Part shown: one piece after another, positions 52,863 to 63,205 of the stretch
Layout of the letters: every line of letters starts with the position of its first letter
How positions within the stretch are numbered: position 1 is the stretch's first letter
DNA from: Gari tellinella
Lineage: Eukaryota; Mollusca; Bivalvia; Cardiida; Psammobiidae
Direction: 5' to 3'
Assembly: GCA_922989275.2 (NCBI GenBank)
Contig: OV277861.1
Coordinates: forward strand, 49,205,623 to 49,269,622
DNA length: 64,000 nt
The notes under the pieces: generated by a model
The model's database searches: none
What the model was told of the DNA's origin: nothing
What the model saw: the letters and a program-made list of their open reading frames with translations, nothing else
Translations under genes and position numbers: made by a program

Positions 52863-53105
52863 TAACCCTTTCCCCCCCATCAAACACCTTTGCCTTTTCC
52901 TTATAGATAATAAGATATGCTTCTAATGTTTTGACTAAAGAATATACATGTATGTCGACTTTATACAGTCATGAAAATATGCCTCATAAGGAATATTTCC
53001 TATCTCTTCAGGAGATGGTAGTACATTCTTAGGGTGGATCCTATTCTGCTTTCTTTTAACTTGCTCTAAGTGGTTATATGTCTTTAAAACAGGCTATGGT
53101 GTTAA
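52863..53105 (+). mobile_element. Family A variant-end MITE, reduced stem
   Basis: TTAACCCTTTCCCCCCCATC to CAGGCTATGGTGTTAA. Its right TTAA is also the left TTAA of the next copy. Confidence 0.75.
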
Positions 53106-53299
53106 CCTATTATACCCTATAGCATAGCTTGATTTTAGTTTTGAAAAATTAGATGACCATTTAAAGTAGGTTGAAAGTACTTACTTTCAATCTGCTTTAA
53201 GCTATCATGTTCTTGAACATAAAACATACAACATTTTTTATTAGAAATGTTCTTTTAGGTGCAGGAGTAAATCAAAGGTGTTATTATCGGGTAATGAAA
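53102..53299 (-). mobile_element. Family A MITE, short stem, sharing a TTAA
   Basis: TTAACCTATTATACCCTATA to TTATCGGGTAATGAAAG. The stem GTAGGTTGAAAGTACTTACTTTC lacks the usual tip. Confidence 0.75.
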
Positions 53300-53716
53300 G
53301 TTTTGATAATTGGTCATGCAACATGTACATAACCTTGCGTTACGGGAGTATGAAAACTGTTTCATTTTTGGAAGCTGTTTTGTATACATGGTGCCTATGA
53401 CTGCAGCTGCTGGTTCTTGGCTCCAATCATATGTTCCACTACAGCTGGCATACAGTCTTGATTGGGCCTAATTAGGACTTGCATGCTACCGGGGACAATG
53501 GTATGGTTCTAAATGACCATTAAAAAATCAGCTTGTGTCTTTAAGACAATCAATACAAATTATATTCCCATGGATAGAAAAAAGGGCAGATTTAGCTGCG
53601 TTATCAGCCTCAGGTTGAATTTTGTTGTGAATTGAAACAAGGCAGTATACCGCTGTGAATAGTGATGTTGAACAGTGGTTTTCAGTCATCGATCCTGTAA
53701 TTTTCAACAATCGGTC
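53300..53716. other. no gene seen
   Basis: Unique sequence. A variant family A tip (TTAACCCTTTTCCCCACATA) follows at 53718. Confidence 0.4.
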
Positions 53717-53841
53717 TTTAACCCTTTTCCCCACATAGCCGGTTTTTATATGGTTTGAAGATTCCATTACCACATTGCCTGTTTCTAGTTTTGAAGACAG
53801 TTGACCTATTAAAGCAGGTTGAAAGTGAAGCAGAATGCGCC

Positions 53842-54341
53842 TTAACCCTTTCCCACATAGAAGCGCCTTTTAGCGCATTAATTTATTCTTCCACTGAAGA
53901 AAATAGTACCATTTTATACAGTCATGAAAATGTACCATAAGAATTATTTTCTAAATCCTAGCAAAATATAGCTTAACCCATTACCTCTTAGCCTATTTCT
54001 TGCTTCGAAAACAGGTGACCACTTAAAGCAGGTTGAAAGTAAAGCAGAATGTGCCTTAAGGCACATTCTGCTTTACTTTCAGCCTGCTTTAAGCTACCAT
54101 CTTCTAGGACATGGAAAATATTTATTTTGGTACATATTCTTTGCTGTATAAACTGGAACTTTTTTTCTTCAGTGGAGGAATAAGTAAGAGGCGTAAAAAG
54201 GCGTTTTTAAGGGGTAATGGGTTAAAGCAGGTTAAAAGCAAAGCAGAATGTGCCTACAGGCACATCCTGCTTTACTTTCAACCTGCTTTAAGTGGTCATA
54301 TGTTTTCAAAACTAGAAACAGACTATGGGGTAAAGGGTTAA
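53842..54341 (+). mobile_element. middle family A (variant ends) of the nest
   Basis: TTAACCCTTTCCCACATAGA..GAAGCGCCTTTTAGCGC to AAATATAGC, interrupted, then TTAAAGCAGGTTAAAAGCAA to TATGGGGTAAAGGGTTAA. Inserted in the stem tip of the outer copy. Confidence 0.9.
53973..54225 (-). mobile_element. innermost family A of the nest
   Basis: Complete, with TTAACCCATTACCTCTTAGC, perfect stem tip GTGCCTTAAGGCAC, and TTTTTAAGGGGTAATGGGTTAA. It sits in the TTAA just outside the stem of the middle copy. Confidence 0.93.
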
Positions 54342-54527
54342 GGCACATTCTGCTTTACTTTCAGCCTGTTTTAATTAAGCTATTAGTACTATCTACTACA
54401 ATAAAGCAATTATTTAGTAAGACCAGTACATATTCATGACTACATGTTTAAAAGTTTAACTTGATTTTCTTCAGTAGAGGAATGAATTAGAGGCATAAAA
54501 AGTCATATTTATTGGTGAATGGGTTAA

Positions 54528-55165
54528 TTAACTGAGTCAAAATGTATTATGTGGAGTAGTGTAGCTTTGGGTGCATCTCAGAATAATTCAACACATAGTC
54601 TGACTGTCCAAGACTGGGAGAACTCCCAATAAGAGAGGCAGATTGTATTCTGTCTGGAATAAAACTCTAGTTAAATCAAGCTAGTCAGCTTATCTTGTAT
54701 ATTGACAAAAAGAGTTTGAAATAACTTGAAATAATTTCAAAGAGAAACTTTTTAAAAGAGTTGATAAAAGTTGGCTAGATCAATAGAAAGGATTGAGAGG
54801 AGTGGATTGGGAGGTCTTGGGTATCTAGGGATTTATATCTGGTGAAGTAGGGGAGATACCTAACTCTAAGTCAAGAGGGTTTTAAGTTAGAGTTGGCTGA
54901 ATGACATAAAGCACTTGTCCCCTATCTAGTCTCCAGGGTAAGCTGATTAAAGCTACCTCATCCATACTGCCTCATCTTCTTATGATAAAACTAAGTTGTG
55001 TTACCCCATGTATGATAACATTGGGAGTGCGGCCCCTTTTGAAGATGGTAGTAGTTTATTGTTGTGTTTATGGGGGATTTCACTGACCATAGAGGATGAA
55101 AGTGATAAGAGGGAAATGATCATCCTCTCTCCCATGGTTTAGATGAATACTGTGTTTATAATATA
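54528..55165. other. no gene seen
   Basis: Unique sequence with no MITE or supported exon. Confidence 0.45.
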
Positions 55166-55355
55166 CAGTCAAACTTCGATGTCTCGAACTCGCTTAACTT
55201 GAACTATCCGACAGTTTGATACATAAACTACATTGTTTCATTTAGGTCGAACATACCCGTATTTCAAAGTTAAAACAACGTGGCAAAGCCAAGTTTTAAC
55301 TTTGAAATACGGGTATGTTTGATTTAATCGTGTTCGACATATCGAAGTTAGACTG
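55166..55355. mobile_element. Family F MITE
   Basis: CAGTCAAACTTCGATGTCTC to CATATCGAAGTTAGACTG, TA-flanked. The stem ACATACCCGTATTTCAAAGT is followed by TAAAAC repeated across the tip. Confidence 0.85.
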
Positions 55356-56086
55356 TACATTATAAGAAACAGTTTAGATCCACAATTTTAAAAGAAACGC
55401 AAACAATATATGGAAAACAAGAAAGCTTTTTTGAAAAACGACAATTAAAGCACCTTTTCAGCAGCTGTAGCATCTGAATAAATAGGGAAAATATTGATTT
55501 TATGTTAATAATAGAGGGACCTGTTGATTTGAGTTGAGTGTTAAACACAGCACAGCAAAGGTTTGGCAACTGGTACAGTACCTCTCTTGAGAGACATATT
55601 GTAAATAAAGGTCTATATAGGCAGATATTACTGCTAAATGTAGAAATGACAGTATTGCAGAATGCCTTAATTGGAAGCTTTCTAAATTGTTTCATCCTGT
55701 ATTTAACATCAAGCTGATTTTGTTAAGAAAAAATAATAATACAGCAATTGGGCATTATGTGGAGTGTTTCTGTAGCGAGGTTTTACTGTAGATTAAAATT
55801 AGCAAGTGAACCTGCTGGGTGATTGGTAGCTATGTTCTAATGGAATAACATAGGGGCTTGACCAAGGAAATAAAAGGTTTACATAAAACTCCCAAATGAG
55901 ATATAATGGGCATTGGGAGTAAATGACTTACTGGGCTTAGGGTTCCGTGAAAGACAAGGGGTGTGGCAAATAATAGTGTTAAAACGATAAGCAAAGGGGC
56001 TTAGTGAGTTATCAGTCACAACAGTCAGAAATCAACATTCAGTCAAATATATATGAAATTGAAAAACCATTCATTACAGAATCTGC
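55356..56086. other. no firm gene
   Basis: A 111-codon minus ORF (55360-55695) lacks coding character. A lone family D right tip (GCGAGGTTTTACTGTA) is at 55774-55789. Confidence 0.4.
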
Positions 56087-56337
56087 TTAACCCATTACCC
56101 ATAGCCTGATTCTAGTTTTGAAAATAGGTGACCACTTAAAAGCAGGTTGAAAGTAAAGCAGAATGTGCTTTAAGGCGCATTCTGCTTTACTTTCAGCCTG
56201 CTTTAAGCTATTATCTTCTTAGATATAGAAAATATTTCTTATGATTTTAATTTGTGACAGTATAAATTGGAACTATTTTCTTCAGTAGAGAAATTAGTTT
56301 ATGGCTTAAAAAGGCATATTAATGGGGTAATATGTTA
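56087..56337 (-). mobile_element. Family A MITE
   Basis: TTAACCCATTACCCATAGCC to AATGGGGTAATATGTTAA. The stem tip is GTGCTTTAAGGCGC. Confidence 0.9.
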
Positions 56338-56382
56338 AAAAACATGACATGACCAGTTGCCACTATGATACAGGATGATGTA

Positions 56383-56558
56383 AACCAAATACCCCATATA
56401 GCCTGTTTGTAATTGTGAAGACAGGGGCAACTGAAAGCAGCCTGCTTTAAGCCACCATCTGCAAGAATATAGAAAATATTTCTTCTGGTCTAACTAATTT
56501 CTTCATTTGTTGAATATAATATATTAAAGACATAAAAGGTGTATGTATTTATGGCTTA
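56383..56558 (-). mobile_element. Family A MITE with stem deletion
   Basis: CAAATACCCCATATAGCCTG; the stem collapses to AAAGCAGCCTGCTTTAAG; the end TATTTATGGCTTAA adjoins the next copy. Confidence 0.75.
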
Positions 56559-56790
56559 ATCCATAACGCCATAGCCTCTTTCTTGTTTTGAAAACATGTG
56601 ATCACTTAAAGCGGGCTGAAAGTAAAGCAGAATGTGCCTTCAGTCTGCTTTAAGCTATTATCTGCTAGAATATAGAAATTGTTTCTTATGATACATACGG
56701 TACTCATTACTTTACAAATTGGAACTATTTTCTTCAGTGCAGGAATAAATTAATGGTGTAAAAAGGCGTATTTATGGGGTAATGGGTTAA
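56555..56790 (-). mobile_element. Family A MITE, stem tip deleted
   Basis: TTAATCCATAACGCCATAGC to ATGGGGTAATGGGTTAA. The stem is AGCGGGCTGAAAGTAAAGCA then a jump from GTGCCTT to CAGTCTGC. It shares its left TTAA with the preceding copy. Confidence 0.85.
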
Positions 56791-57030
56791 GCTGTAGTCT
56801 TGACAGAAACAGCCAGTATCACTTTAAGTGCCCTAAAACTTGGTGTGAGTAATGTGATAGGCTGTTTCCATCGAAATGCCAAGAGCACATTAAATTTATT
56901 CCTCCACTGAAGAAAATATTTTTAATTTATAAAGTCATGGACATGTACCAAAAGAAATATTTTCTATATCCTCTTGCAGATACTGTAGCCTAAAGCAGTA
57001 GCTTAAAGCAGGTTATAAGTAAAGCAGAAT

Positions 57031-57556
57031 GCACCATAACCTATTACACCATAAATACATGTACGCCTTTTTGCCTTAAATTTACTCTTCCCCTGAAGAA
57101 AACAGTTCCATTTTAAAGATGTTGCAGTATTGAATATAAAACATAAGAAATATTTCCTATATCTCAGCAAAAGATAGAAACTTCAAGCAGGCTGTAAGTA
57201 AAGCAGAAAAGACTTAAGGCACATTCTTTACTTTAACCATTTGAGCCCTAGTCCCGCATATAGGCGTCCTTTTCAAACAATGTTCATGTGAATAGTACAC
57301 TTGTCCTGTGCAAACAGTGAAGACCCAGATCAGAGGGCTCCGAAAGGAGCCCTCTGATCAGGGTCTTCACTGTTTGTCATAATGCCAAAAATGGACAAAA
57401 ACAACCCTTAAAAGTCAGAAATGGACTAGACTAAAATTGAAACTGGAATTGTCCGTTGAAAGTTTCAGGGAGGAAAGAGTTAAATCTGCTTGAAGTGGTG
57501 ACATTTTTCAAAACTAGAAATACTAGGCTATTGGACAATGGGTTGATTAATTAGGC
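57031..57556 (+). mobile_element. middle family A of the second nest
   Basis: ATAACCTATTACACCATAAA to GGCTATTGGACAATGGGTTGA. It is inserted at the stem tip of the outer copy and itself split by family C. Confidence 0.8.
57233..57483 (-). mobile_element. Family C MITE nested in a family A stem
   Basis: TTAACCATTTGAGCCCTAGT to GGAGGAAAGAGTTAA, with tip GAAA. Removing it joins CATTCTTTACTTTAA to ATCTGCTTGAAG, the expected family A right stem. Confidence 0.92.
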
Positions 57557-57846
57557 GCATTCAGCTTTACTTTCAACCTGTCACCTGTCTTCAAAACTAC
57601 AAACTGGTTATGATGTGGTTAAAGGGTCAAATCAGACAGAAATTATCGTTCAGGTTAAATAAGCTTAAAGCAGCTGGTTTGAAGAAAAAAAAATGTTGGG
57701 GTGGTCAAAATAATTTCGATATCTAATAAATGAATAATAAAAAAGTTCAAAGTTTTTGCTGTGGTGTGAAGTTTCCCGCGTTACCTGTGCCTATATCAGT
57801 ATAGGTGTTAATAAGATTTGATTTTAATCTCATCAACTAGTTTAAG

Positions 57847-58268
57847 ACTTGTTGTTTAAGTGATCTTGTCCATATCCTAGAGTTGAGACAGTCAGTCTGT
57901 CAGTTTGTAACAAACAAGCAAACTTTCAGCTTACCTTCCCCTTACCTTAATCAACTGTTTGATTAATTAGATTACCTTGACCTCCTAAGCTGGAAGGGCT
58001 AATCCAACATCACATGAACATTTAGATAGACCTCAGAGCAGTCCTTGATTAAGTTAATCATTAGTAGATGTAAAGGTTGGATCAAGTTCTATCTAATTGT
58101 ATTTAGAACCTCCCAATCTTGATAAAGGTCACCTTAGATAGGGAGTTTAAAGATGAATGCAAATATAATTGACAGAGGTAATGGACCATTCTGAAACAAT
58201 TACAAGTGCATTAATTAGCCCTGATCACAGTCTAGACTCAAGGCACTGCACTAGTTAAGCTTGTGTTT
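57847..58268 (-). repeat. inverted copy of 938-1420
   Basis: AGACTTGTTGTTTAAGTGAT through CTTGACCTCCTAAGCTGG to CAGTCTAGACTCAAGGCACT. It matches the reverse complement of the left-end segment closely. Confidence 0.85.
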
Positions 58269-58300
58269 AACTGACCACACATTTGACCTTAGTGGTGACT

Positions 58301-58552
58301 TTAACCCTTTACCTGATAGCCTGTTTCTAGTTTTAAAGATAGGTGGCTACTTAACGCAGGTTGAAAGTAAAGCAGAATGTGCCTTAAGGCACATTCTGCT
58401 TTACTTTCAGCCTGCTTTAAGCTATAATCTGCAAGGAAACTGAAAATATTTCTTATGAATTATATTCATGACTGTATAATTTGGAACTGTTTTCTTCAGC
58501 GGAGGAATAAATTAAATGCGCTGAAAGTCGCTTATATTGGGGAAAGGGTTAA
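58301..58552 (-). mobile_element. Family A MITE, mosaic right end
   Basis: TTAACCCTTTACCTGATAGC to AAATGCGCTGAAAGTCGC..GGGAAAGGGTTAA, then AAGAGGTTTTACTGTA (a family D tip). The stem tip is GTGCCTTAAGGCAC. Confidence 0.9.
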
Positions 58553-59331
58553 AGAGGTTTTACTGTATTCTAAAGAATGCAGCATCAGGATTGACTGTAT
58601 TATTGAAGTTTCTAAGTTTGAAATAAGATTTTGTAACATTTTTAGGCCTTTAAATTATTTTTATGTTAAGGAAAGTAGCCCTACCTAAGAATTTATGTCA
58701 AGCTACAAGCTTAGCGTTTTGAGAGTATCTTTCCGTGTGTTAGCTTTAATAAAGCGAAATGTTCCTTTAGGAGCATTCTGCTTTACTTTTAAACCTGCTT
58801 TAAGTGTGCATCAGCCTTCATAACTTTGAATCAGGCTATGTAGTAAGTAAATGGTTATAAGGTACATAAGTAAATGGTTATAAGGTACATAGGGAACAGG
58901 GTTTAGGCACATTGTAAAGAGAAGATGGGGTCAGTTTATTGTCAGGCATTCTGTAAGATTACTCTTCTTTGATTACATGTCATTTTCTCATAGACTTGTC
59001 AATTAAAACTTCAAGTGGCAGGTAAATAAGGAGGTTTTGTTGAAGACTTCCTAATCTGTGGTAGAAACTGACAAGAGAAATAGTGAAGTTGTATAGACAG
59101 TGACAACTGTCACAACACACAATGGGTCGTGGCAAGTCAATATTGACAGAGATATCGTATTGTCAAGTGCTTGTAAATGGACCATCAGTGGTGTGATACA
59201 AGGCAATATTGTGGTTTAGAGAGCTGATTAAGAGTATCAGTTCCTCTGAAGAGGATAAGTCACAAGTCCAAAGTCAACAATAACGAATATAAAAGTTAAA
59301 TTTTACACACTTCTGAAACATTCTGTTTTAA
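58553..59331. other. mostly unique, family A relic at 58740-58855
   Basis: The relic reads AAAGCGAAATGTTCCTTTAGGAG..CTGCTTTAAG..AGGCTATGTAGTAA. A family D right tip opens the interval. No gene supported. Confidence 0.5.
58845..58890. repeat. 23-bp tandem duplication
   Basis: AAGTAAATGGTTATAAGGTA plus CAT, twice, at the decayed end of a family A relic. Confidence 0.85.
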
Positions 59332-59550
59332 ATTAACCACATTACCCAATAGATACACATGTTAACACCTCTTTTGAAAAGATTGTTCCACTTTATTGAG
59401 TTATGAATAAGCACAGTAAAATATTTACAATATCCTAGCAGATGATAGCTTAAAGCTATTTTAAAAAAGTTCTGCTTTACTTTCAGCCTCCTTTAGCAAA
59501 TTTGTTACCACCTGTCTTAAATATTGAAAAGCAGCCTTGGAGAGGGTGTT
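59332..59550 (+). mobile_element. Family A relic
   Basis: TTAACCACATTACCCAATAG to CAGCCTTGGAGAGGG. The stem is mostly lost on the left side. Confidence 0.65.
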
Positions 59551-60281
59551 TATAGTCAAAAGACAACAACATAATATGACAATAGCAAATCAACCAAATC
59601 TTTGCAAAACTAGACAAACCAAAATGGAAATTTAAATTTAAAGTTTTAGTTTATATATTTTTGATATCATCATGTAACTTGCTATTGAATACCAATTTGT
59701 TTTGCTTAAAAGTGAATTTCAACAAGCATTTTCCCCCAAAGATAATATCAATGTTTATTGCTAGTGAAAAAAATACAGCTGCAGCTTACCTTTAAAAATA
59801 TATATTTAACCTGATATTACCCGAAGTTTAAATAAAATGAAACCTTACTATGAATAAACCAATATCCTAAGTCCTACATGACAATTACTTTGAAAGAACA
59901 AACAGTAATTAACTAATTAGGTCACCAGGTCAAACTGTCATGGTCAAACTAATCTCATCACAGTGGTTAAAGTCATGAAAGAGAAACAAGACTCAATGAT
60001 CTCATTACCTGTTAGTGATAGAAAATAATTCACCCTAATTAGGGGGAGATTAATGATACAAGTTGAGTATCCCTTTGAGTAGAGAAAACTCTCCTCAAAT
60101 TAACCATTTAAATATTGATACTTATGAAGCAACCCATATTCATAGTTTCATTGTCAAAGTAGATAGTATACAAGGAATCCCTTCTTGTATCATAAATAAG
60201 TATATTATTTGAATGTTATAAATTATTGGTTTAAACTTGGACTGAGTTGTATACCATAAACAGTCAACTGAGCTAAGAAGA
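59551..60281. other. unique, start of repeat-poor right region
   Basis: No MITEs. AT-rich with no supported exon before 60264. Confidence 0.45.
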
Positions 60282-60387
60282 ATGAAGCGGAGTCAGTCAG
60301 CCGTGTTTCGCTGGCTGCTGTTTCAGCAATATGATCATGCAATGAACAAAGCAGAAAATGCCCTGAAAATGGTCAACCAGCATCAGG
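60282..60387 (+). CDS. coding exon, unknown protein
   Basis: From the ATG (in-frame stop upstream at 60243) 35 codons plus one base end at CATCAGG|GTAAGA, a strong donor. The peptide starts MKRSQSAVFRWLLFQQYDHA and continues MNKAENALKMVNQHQ. An internal-exon reading is also possible, with acceptor ACCATAAACAG and start at 60264, which adds STELRR. It is helical, basic then mixed. The exit phase is 1, which fits the exon-like segment at 62738. No family recognised. Repeat-poor surroundings and coding-like codons support a real exon. Confidence 0.5.
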
Positions 60388-60633
60388 GTAAGATATTTCT
60401 ATTCTTCAAGTAAATGTTATTATAGTTGCATTCATTTTGAAAATACAAAATCCATAGTTAATTTACAAAATTACTATACAAACAATATGTATCAGTTTAG
60501 ATCAAATTACTCTTGTAAAAGATCTGGATCAAAACTGTTTTCACATGCCAATAAACTAAGGGATTAAACACTTAAGGAATGTTTCAGTTTACTGTATACA
60601 AAATGTATAGGGATAAAAGCAAAAAACACATGT

Positions 60634-60733
60634 ATTGTCAATATTGATAAAGAAGTTATTTTAAAACTATATTTTGCAGAGGTATCTCTGCAAAATATAG
60701 TTTTAAAATAACTTCTTTATCAATATTGACAAT
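60634..60733. repeat. perfect 100-bp palindrome
   Basis: Two 48-bp arms are perfectly complementary around GTAT (60682-60685), starting ATTGTCAATATTGATAAAGA. It is not related to the other stems here. Confidence 0.97.
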
Positions 60734-60956
60734 TTGACATACAAATACATATCTCTACAAAATAAATTCCTTCATCTTTACCACCTCTGTAAATTGACCT
60801 GATTATCAGTTGATTTATTCAAGGCAAAATGCCTACAATGTTCTGCTTTTATCATATGGGTGAATTGTGAACATCATTTCTTTCATCTTGAAAAAAATCA
60901 AAGTGTTTTACAAGTACTATAATTATCAATTAAAGTTTGTCAAGTTGCTCTTTTAG

Positions 60957-61084
60957 AATTCATTTATTGGAGGATATTAAGTACTTTTAATTCATTTATT
61001 GGAGGATATTAAGTGTTTATAATTCATTTATTGGAGGATATTAAGTGCTTATAATTCATTTATTGGAGGGTATTAAGTGGTTAT
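60957..61084. repeat. 32-bp tandem repeat, four units
   Basis: AATTCATTTATTGGAGGATA then TTAAGTRYTTAT, repeated four times with few changes. A fifth, decayed unit may follow. Confidence 0.95.
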
Positions 61085-61225
61085 TAACAAATTTATTGCA
61101 ACACCTAGTGAGTGTTTTCAAAGCGAGATGTTGAGAAGATTGCAGTTGCACAGTTAATTAAAATACATGTAATCATGTAGATCTTATTGTAAAAGTATTA
61201 CATGGGAAAAACATTTTTACCCCAG

Positions 61226-61451
61226 GCATTGCTGAGGAAAGGGAAAATTGATTTTGATTCAGTTGAGGTACAAGAGCTTGGGAAAACTTAGCAGGAAGAT
61301 GAGCAAGATTCCTCCAGGGCCTTTGATGGACAATAAAGATATGTTTTATTACAAACCAGTGCACAAAGATATTTCTGTTCCCAAATATTTGTATAGCTTG
61401 CAGACATACTGTGCAACCCCTTTACCAGGGCCACTGAACATTGATAATTGA
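61226..61451 (+). CDS. coding-like segment, frame uncertain
   Basis: A good acceptor (ACATTTTTACCCCAG) opens GCATTG..; that frame gives ALLRKGKIDFDSVEVQELGK then a stop. Another acceptor (GATTTTGATTCAG at 61251-61263) leads into a longer frame, including KMSKIPPGPLMDNKDMFYYK and PLPGPLNIDN, ending TGA at 61451. GC is higher than nearby. A further frame ends at CAATAAAG, a possible polyadenylation signal context. I cannot choose between the frames. The region probably holds an exon of the 60-63 kb gene. Confidence 0.3.
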
Positions 61452-61612
61452 TAGTATTAAAGACATGTGATAACTTAAAACAAGATGAAAGTAAAGCAGA
61501 AAGCTCCAATAGGAGCTTTCTGCTTCACTTTCATCTTGCTTTAAGCAGCCACCTGTCTTAATGCCAAAAACAACCTCTGATGTGGTGGTCGTAATAAAGA
61601 GGTTTAAATGTA
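61452..61612. mobile_element. Family D MITE, left end lost
   Basis: The stem is AAACAAGATGAAAGTAAAGC..AGAAAGCTCCAATAGGAGC; the right end is GTAATAAAGAGGTTTAAATG. It begins almost exactly at the stop of the preceding open frame. Confidence 0.75.
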
Positions 61613-62576
61613 CACAGTACAGGGACAACTCCCCCTTTTCCCCAAAATTGGGTCAAAATATTTGAGATATAGATCTTAATGGACTTTATCACAAGAAACT
61701 ACACGGGTAGTTAAGTTTTGTTTATGTGTCTGACCATCTTAAAAATCACAGAACTATCTGATTAAGGAGTTTGATTTCCTCAAGTTTTGATAAAGTATCA
61801 TTTTCACACAGACTTTATTGCAAGGTCAAAAAGATGGTCAGAGAAATATTGATATAGAACAAGATATCTTAATGGTTTCTAAATTAAATTTAAATATATG
61901 CCCTTTTCTGTATTTAGCCAGAGATGTTTACAAGATAGCTAGCCACATTTTGCTAAAGTAAACTGAATGGTCATAAAGTTTTTCAAAGTCATCTAAATTA
62001 CTTGCATGCACAATATGGTGCAAGAGTGGATTATCGCCAATATACCATTGATAAAGGGCAATATGACCATAAAGGTTTTATAGTGTGCATCATATAGTGT
62101 GAAGTTTACACATTGTAAAACAGGCAGGTGTAATACCACTTATTGCACTACAATAGTGGTGTAGTACCATTGTTGTCTTTCACTTCCTCCCCCAGCCATG
62201 CAATACTATAATTTATTACACCCAACAGACTATTGTATTTCTGCTGATCTTAAGTGCATCCATTGGATATGGTGATATATTGCCTTTCTTTGAAAGCATT
62301 GTATTCTCAATAAGCCTTTGCACATCCTGACTAAGTTAGAGACACATGAACAATCAAACCAATCAAATATTGTACAATGAGTATTTTAGCCAATGTCTTG
62401 GTCACAGATACATCAAGTCTTTCCTGTATAGCACATCAATTTAATGGTCAATTTGTGAAACAATTAACATGTTACCTTGCTATCAATTAATTCAAGGTGT
62501 AAGAAATATTGTTAACATATCCTGAACATTCAGGAAAACAATTAAGGCAATTGTTCTAAGTCAAGTGTAATTGGGC
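61613..62576. other. unique intron-like sequence
   Basis: AT-rich with no MITEs. Nothing else can be supported. Confidence 0.45.
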
Positions 62577-62687
62577 ATGGACACATTCAGTGGAGAGTGT
62601 AATGACTTTGATCCTGCTGAATCCTGGGTATATATCAGAGTGCAGATTGGAGACATAGTCATATTGCCTTGCATATTGCTTCTATAA
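62577..62687 (+). CDS. short coding-like ORF or exon
   Basis: The ATG after an in-frame TAA opens 36 codons to TAA. The peptide is MDTFSGECNDFDPAESWVYI then RVQIGDIVILPC. The first 17 residues look coding; a donor-like CCTGG|GTATAT falls at residue 17. A possible acceptor (GGACACATTCAG) lies within. It may be a small exon. The protein is not recognised. Confidence 0.3.
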   Translation: MDTFSGECNDFDPAESWVYIRVQIGDIVILPCILLL

Positions 62688-62737
62688 ACATCAGTGAAAT
62701 ACATATTGAACATTTAAGTTACATACACTGGTAAAAG

Positions 62738-62830
62738 CTGCAAGAATGGATTTACTAAGCAGCACATCAACTTCCAATATTAACCAGCTGAAAGAAATAT
62801 TTATGCAGTATTATGCCAATTATTATTCTG
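62738..62830 (+). CDS. candidate exon in phase with 60282-60387
   Basis: The segment gives CT then 30 codons (ARMDLLSSTSTSNINQLKEI, FMQYYANYYS) and one base before the donor GTAGGT. Entry phase 1 matches the exit of the 60.3-kb exon, and the exit phase is 1. The acceptor is weak (GGTAAAAG, no pyrimidine tract), so the true start may differ. Codon content is coding-like. Unknown family. Confidence 0.35.
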
Positions 62831-62949
62831 GTAGGTCAATTTTGATATTATTGTTAGCTGTTAAATAGTAATCAGTGATTATTTTGATGAAATTGTAGGA
62901 AAATGCAACTTTGAGGTTTTCTGTATGAAGCTTACACCTGTTTTAAGCC

Positions 62950-63205
62950 ATCACACCATATCCTGTTGGCTGTTTCTATTATTGAAGATAGGTACATGTA
63001 TGACTTAAAACAGGTTGAAAGTAAAGCAGAATGCACCTTAAGGTGCATTCTGCTTTACTTTTAGCCTGCTTTTAAGCTACAATCTTTTAGGAAAAAGGAA
63101 ATATTTCTTATGGAACATATTCATGACTGTATCAAGTGGAGCTATTTTGTTTAGTGGAGGAATAAATTAAAGGCGTAAAAAGCGTATTTACAGGGTAATG
63201 GATTA
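62950..63205 (-). mobile_element. Family A MITE
   Basis: TCACACCATATCCTGTTGGC to ACAGGGTAATGGATTAA. The stem tip GCACCTTAAGGTGC is paired. Confidence 0.85.

Larger units (their letters stand above)
53763..54527 (-). mobile_element. outermost family A of a three-level nest
   Basis: The left half runs from CCATTACCACATTGCCTG to AGCAGAATGCGCC (53845). The right half is TTAAGGCACATTCTGCTTTA..GAATGGGTTAA (54338-54527). It is broken at the central TTAA of the stem tip. Confidence 0.9.
56885..57626 (+). mobile_element. outer family A of the second three-level nest
   Basis: Left arm and stem run to AGCAGAATGCACC (57030). The right side resumes as TTAGGCGCATTCAGCTTTAC..ATGTGGTTAAAGGG after 57556. 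Confidence 0.75.

Noticed and set aside
55360..55695. 111-codon minus ORF
   Set aside because: Cys/Phe/Leu-rich translation typical of AT-rich non-coding DNA; no splice sites or homology recognised.
60957..61084. CRISPR array
   Set aside because: The four units are contiguous with no spacers, and the sequence is eukaryotic.
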